Shown: positions 58,098 through 61,733 of the stretch, one piece after another | Layout: the number at the start of each line of letters is the position of its first letter | How positions within the stretch are numbered: position 1 is the stretch's first letter | DNA from: Melioribacteraceae bacterium | GTDB lineage: Bacteria > Bacteroidota > Ignavibacteria > Ignavibacteriales > Melioribacteraceae | Direction of reading: 5' to 3' | DNA length: 61,733 nucleotides | NCBI GenBank assembly: GCA_015493615.1 | Contig: WGCV01000022.1 | Coordinates: 80,001 to 141,733, forward strand | Position numbers and translations under genes: made by a program | Notes under the pieces: model-generated | Database searches by the model: none | What the model saw: the letters and a program-made list of their open reading frames with translations, nothing else | What the model was told of the DNA's origin: nothing

Positions 58098-60014
58098 CTA
58101 AGGCATCCAATAAAAAGAGAATGTAAAATTTATTCTGGTTTTGTCGGGCGTCGTTCCCGATTTCACAAATTCATACCAGCCGTGAAAATTAAGTGAAAAG
58201 TTATTTGAGATCGGCGTAGCGGCAATCATACTCGGTCCGATACTTGTGTAATCGGAGACGGGAAAAAGTTGCAGTACGCTGTAATCGTAAGTTTGAAGCG
58301 AATAATATCTTAATCCCAAGCCGACATTAATAAGCCGGGTATTAAACTGCATCAGCGGCTCGACGTAAATTTCCGTCCGGTACTGAAACGGTTTTTCGCT
58401 GAAGTTTTTCCAGCTGAATTCTCCCTGCTCGGATATCTTGATATATCCGAAAAAATTTGCGGAAAGGAATTTGTTGAAAAATAACGAGGTGGAATCTTTT
58501 GCCGAAAATTGACGGAAAGCAAAACTTTGGTAATTCTGTGTGAGGTCCTCAAAATCGTAAACAGTGTAGTTTGCGGAAACTTCCGCGCTGTTGCTTGAGG
58601 TTAATCGTTTCCCTCTGTACGTTCCGCCGCCGATTAATCTTAAGATTCGCTTGATATTATTATTGGAACTTCGTTCGGCAAACACGTAAACCAGATGATT
58701 TCTGCTTGCTTCCAGTCCCAATCTGAAGATGAAAAAAGGGTTTACTTTTCGCTGGAATCCGAATCTGAGCATAGTCAGAAGTTCGTCTCTGTCGTCAAAG
58801 TTTTCTTCGCTCGGCGTGTCGTATCTCAGTTTGCGTTGGTAAAGCGATAGCGATAAAACGTTTTTTGTTCCGAGATAGCAGCGGAAACTTCCCGTAAAGT
58901 ATTCCAACGCCGATACATTATCTTTGTTGCTTTCCTGTGATTGGCGCAAATCGTAAAAAATAGCGTTTGCGCCGGGAATGTTGGCGACGGAAAAAGTTTC
59001 TTCTCTTCTGTTAAATCCTCCTTTAACAAGTAATCTGTAATCGCTTGTTCGATGTACAAATGATGTCGTAATGTTCATCAAAAGCCTGCTGACTGTAGGG
59101 TCAAAAGTTGAGGTAGTCGCCAAATCGGGAATTACATAACGCTTTTGCCGTTTCACATATTTTTGTTTTATGTAGCCGCCGATATCAATGCGCGATCTGG
59201 GAGAGAAGTAGATCTGCAACTCGTTACTCAACAGGTAATTGTTTTCCGTGCGCGATTCTATATTATTATTCACTCCGAAAACAGAGGCTAAGGTTGAATC
59301 GAGGGGAAGATAGAAATCTTTTCCGGATTGATCAAAACTTGCCGAGAGCGTATTACGGAAAACGCGGGAGCCGGAGGTTCTTATCTGAAACAGCATACTT
59401 CGAAGAGTATTTTTACGCGGAGAAATATCTTCGTTGGAATAATGAAAACGCCCGGATAAGTCCAAGTTTTCCATACTGATGCGATTAACGTTTCCCTCAA
59501 TTCCGTAAATCGGCCCGGCGTCTTTTGCTCCTGCTTGACTGTTTTGCGAAAAACCGGCGATTGGAGTTAAGTTCAAAACTCCCGAAACATTAATTTTAGA
59601 ATAAAGCATCGCCTGATTTACTTCCGCCGAAGAAATCGCCAGACGCTGATTATCATTGTAGGAACTGCGTTTGACTAACAATCCGGCGGCAAGCCAATCT
59701 GAAAAAGAATAATCCGCAAAGGTTTTAATAACGTGCGAAGTTCGGTAACTTTGTTGCGTGGCAAAAAAATAAGCCGAGGAATATTTCCCGTCAACGGCAA
59801 AGTTTACTTTACCATAGTTCCCCTGATAATAAAGATCATTCCGGAAATTCAAGGTGTTCAGATGTTTGTCGGAAGCGATTTTAATTCCGTTGATTTTGTA
59901 GGCGGGGAAAAAGAAATTTGTGGAATCGGAGGCGCTCTGAGCGTGAAGAATAACGCCCAGAGCGAAAAAAAACAGAATGAAAATTTTAACGCTATTTATT
60001 AAGCTTTTCTTCAA
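58098..60014 (-). CDS. Outer-membrane beta-barrel protein, unknown function
   Basis: A 638-residue protein with a signal peptide cut after ILHAQ and a long series of amphipathic strands ending in TRINFTFSFYWMP, so a large barrel is likely. Family not recognised. Its start overlaps the stop of the beta-CASP gene by four bases (60011-60014), so the two are in one operon even though their roles look unrelated. Confidence 0.78.
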   Translation of the reverse strand: MKKSLINSVKIFILFFFALGVILHAQSASDSTNFFFPAYKINGIKIASDKHLNTLNFRNDLYYQGNYGKVNFAVDGKYSSAYFFATQQSYRTSHVIKTFADYSFSDWLAAGLLVKRSSYNDNQRLAISSAEVNQAMLYSKINVSGVLNLTPIAGFSQNSQAGAKDAGPIYGIEGNVNRISMENLDLSGRFHYSNEDISPRKNTLRSMLFQIRTSGSRVFRNTLSASFDQSGKDFYLPLDSTLASVFGVNNNIESRTENNYLLSNELQIYFSPRSRIDIGGYIKQKYVKRQKRYVIPDLATTSTFDPTVSRLLMNITTSFVHRTSDYRLLVKGGFNRREETFSVANIPGANAIFYDLRQSQESNKDNVSALEYFTGSFRCYLGTKNVLSLSLYQRKLRYDTPSEENFDDRDELLTMLRFGFQRKVNPFFIFRLGLEASRNHLVYVFAERSSNNNIKRILRLIGGGTYRGKRLTSSNSAEVSANYTVYDFEDLTQNYQSFAFRQFSAKDSTSLFFNKFLSANFFGYIKISEQGEFSWKNFSEKPFQYRTEIYVEPLMQFNTRLINVGLGLRYYSLQTYDYSVLQLFPVSDYTSIGPSMIAATPISNNFSLNFHGWYEFVKSGTTPDKTRINFTFSFYWMP

Positions 60015-61408
60015 AAGTTAAATGAATGTCCCCGTTTCGGAATTTCAATATTATTAAAACCAATCCCTTCCAAACTTTTCTTAAAGTCGAGTTGGACGTC
60101 ATAATCCCCATGGACGAGGAAGAACTTTTTGATTTTTTCCCGATTGAATTTATCAAAATAACCGAGCATCTCATCTCTATCGGCATGGGCGCTGAATGAG
60201 TGAAAAACTTCGACTTGCGCGTTCAGTTTATATTCATCTCCGAATATTCTTACAACTTTTTCTTTATCGGTTATTCGTCTTCCCAAAGTATATTCGGCGG
60301 AATAGCCGACAATCATAATAATGGTGTTCGGTTTTTCAATGTTGTTTGCAAGGTGGTGAAGCACGCGTCCCCCTTCGCACATTCCGGATGCCGAGATAAT
60401 TATCATCGGTCCGCTTTGTTTGTTCAAAGCTTTCGACGCCTGCACGTCTCGGATATATGTTAACTTGTCAAATCCGAAGGGGTCTTCTCTGTCGCTGATT
60501 ATTGAACGGGTTTCTTTGTCGAAACATTCGGGATGCTGTTTGTAAATATCGGTTGCATTTACCGCGAGAGGGCTATCGACATAGACCGGAATTTCGGCTA
60601 CAAGTTTTTCGTCAAAAATTTTACGAAGATAATAAACGATTTCCTGCGTTCTTCCAACGCTGAAAGCTGGGATAATTATTTTTGATTTTTTTACAATCGC
60701 TCGGTTTATTATGCTTATAAATTTTTGAATAACGTCTTCGTCCTTGTCGTGAAGTCTGTTGCCGTAAGTGCTTTCGCTGATTAATATATCAACGTCGGGC
60801 AGTTGTTCCGGGTCGCGCAGAATAGGGCGGCGCGCTCTTCCGATGTCGCCGGTAAAACCGATTGTTAACTTTTTATCGCGTTCGGATATTTCAAGTAGCG
60901 TCATTGCCGAACCGAGAATATGTCCCGCGTCGTAGTATGTAAAGGCGATATCTTTATTAATTTTGAATCTGTTGTGGTATCCCAAACCAACAAAATGGTC
61001 GAGAGATTTCATCGCATCGTCAACTGTGTAAAGAGGCTCGAACGGTTTCTTTCCCTGTTCAATTCTTCGTTTGTTTACAAAGTAAACATCGTGTTCCTGA
61101 ATGCGGGCGCTGTCTTCAAGAAGAATCCTCGCTAAATCGCGCGAAGCAAAAGTGCTGAAAACATTGCCGTTAAAACCTTTTTTTACAAGCGTCGGTATGT
61201 TCCCTACATGATCTATGTGAGCGTGCGAAAGAATAACGTGATCGATTTCTTCCGGATGGAAAATAGAATATTGACGGTTAAGCTCAAAAGCTTCCTTCCG
61301 TTTTCCCTGATACATCCCATGATCTAATAAAATTTTTGTGTTGTTGATTTCGATTAGGTGTGACGAGCCTGTAACTGTTCGAGCGGCTCCGACAAAAGTG
61401 ATTTTCAT
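60011..61408 (-). CDS. Beta-CASP metallo-beta-lactamase RNA exonuclease
   Basis: A 465-residue MBL-fold enzyme of the beta-CASP/KH-less RNase group. Motif 2 HAHIDH is at 62-67; further ligands appear in DAGHILGSAMT and in FTGDIGR. The beta-CASP insert includes IIIPAFSVGRTQEIVYYLRK, then GPMIIISASGMCEGGRVLHH and the C-terminal HSFSAHADRDEM. It likely cuts or trims RNA. Upstream is a 14-base tandem repeat and then a MITE-like copy. Confidence 0.93.
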   Translation of the reverse strand: MKITFVGAARTVTGSSHLIEINNTKILLDHGMYQGKRKEAFELNRQYSIFHPEEIDHVILSHAHIDHVGNIPTLVKKGFNGNVFSTFASRDLARILLEDSARIQEHDVYFVNKRRIEQGKKPFEPLYTVDDAMKSLDHFVGLGYHNRFKINKDIAFTYYDAGHILGSAMTLLEISERDKKLTIGFTGDIGRARRPILRDPEQLPDVDILISESTYGNRLHDKDEDVIQKFISIINRAIVKKSKIIIPAFSVGRTQEIVYYLRKIFDEKLVAEIPVYVDSPLAVNATDIYKQHPECFDKETRSIISDREDPFGFDKLTYIRDVQASKALNKQSGPMIIISASGMCEGGRVLHHLANNIEKPNTIIMIVGYSAEYTLGRRITDKEKVVRIFGDEYKLNAQVEVFHSFSAHADRDEMLGYFDKFNREKIKKFFLVHGDYDVQLDFKKSLEGIGFNNIEIPKRGHSFNF

Positions 61409-61503
61409 TATTTCTCCGAATTAATTAGAAATTAAAAATAAATATATTCTAACTCATTATAAAAGGGAAATTTTTCTCTGAGAAAAAGCCACGGGAAAGA
61501 TAA

Positions 61504-61545
61504 AAAAAGGCAAAAGTAAAAAGGCAAAAGTAAAAAGGAAAACGC
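61504..61545. repeat. 14-base tandem repeat
   Basis: AAAAAGGCAAAAGT occurs twice in a row (61504-61517, 61518-61531), and a third unit starts the same way before diverging. It lies upstream of the beta-CASP gene. Confidence 0.7.
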
Positions 61546-61582
61546 GAGACAAAAAATATTAACTCAAACTAAGCTCACTAAA

Positions 61583-61733
61583 AGAAGGCTTTGCATAACC
61601 TACTTTATATGTCATTCTGATCCCGCCTTGGCGGGAGAAGAATCTCAAAACTGGTAATTTTACCGAATTTAGAGATATTTCGGACGGCTTACACCGTCCT
61701 CAATATGACAAATTTAGGTTTTGCAAAGCTTTC
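61583..61733 (+). repeat. MITE-like interspersed repeat, copy C (cut by window edge)
   Basis: The same element as at 5800-5957 in the same orientation, nearly identical along its length. Differences are confined mainly to the first GC hairpin (CCGCC/GGCGG here) and a few substitutions. The right end TAGGTTTTGCAAAGCTTTC reaches the last base of the window. Confidence 0.88.

Overview
The window looks like part of a chromosome from a low-GC, free-living member of the Bacteroidota/Chlorobi side of the FCB group, most probably Ignavibacteria (Melioribacter/Ignavibacterium-like). The grounds are: a type IX secretion (T9SS) C-terminal signal of the NYPNPFNPTT type; many outer-membrane beta-barrels and lipoproteins; DUF4292 and DUF4783 proteins; promoters of the Bacteroidota form TTG-N19/20-TAnnTTTG; tRNA genes without an encoded CCA; and short palindromic interspersed repeats. 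No species can be named from sequence alone.

Layout. 1-2.0 kb: 3' part of a 23S rRNA, a 5S rRNA and a terminator. 2.0-5.8 kb: a beta-barrel protein, a charge-segregated lipoprotein and a FadL/OmpP1-like protein, followed by a MITE-like repeat. 6.0-11.2 kb: rsgA, then an overlapping trio (TPR lipoprotein, DUF4292 lipoprotein, EnvC-like degenerate LytM protein) probably serving the cell envelope. 11.2-22.2 kb: a surface-polysaccharide cluster (flippase, glf, SGNH hydrolase, five intact glycosyltransferases, one truncated glycosyltransferase, a methyltransferase), interrupted by an AAA/DUF4143 ATPase with its own three-copy repeat array. 22.2-28.9 kb: a 1772-residue C25 (gingipain/PorU-like) protein carrying an ILEI-like domain and a T9SS signal, then an outer-membrane protein. 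28.9-29.6 kb: a gene-free repeat region. 29.6-40.5 kb, mostly minus strand: EamA transporter, tRNA-Ser (plus strand), T9SS cargo protein, AddA/RecB-like helicase-nuclease, a 12-TM histidine kinase with a DUF4783 partner, and an Fn3 lipoprotein. 40.7-43.5 kb: pyrRBC. 43.6-45.0 kb: an OmpA-family protein and tRNA-Pro. 45.4-49.7 kb: rplM-rpsI-rpsB-tsf-pyrH-frr. 49.7-54.9 kb: malic enzyme, an inactive-looking L,D-transpeptidase and a BamA/TamA-like protein. 54.9-61.4 kb: patatin, rplU-rpmA, malate dehydrogenase, an RsbW-like kinase, a beta-barrel protein and a beta-CASP nuclease, ending in another copy of the MITE-like repeat.

How the genes fit together. Much of the window is housekeeping translation, pyrimidine and C4-acid metabolism. 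The accessory content is envelope-centred: polysaccharide synthesis directly abuts a PorU-like C25 protein, which is notable because T9SS sortases attach cargo to surface polysaccharide. The strongest second-look items are that junction, the inactive-looking L,D-transpeptidase overlapping a BamA-like gene, the exact 32-bp repeat array in front of the DUF4143 ATPase, and several families of small palindromic repeats, one of them read through in frame inside a T9SS signal.
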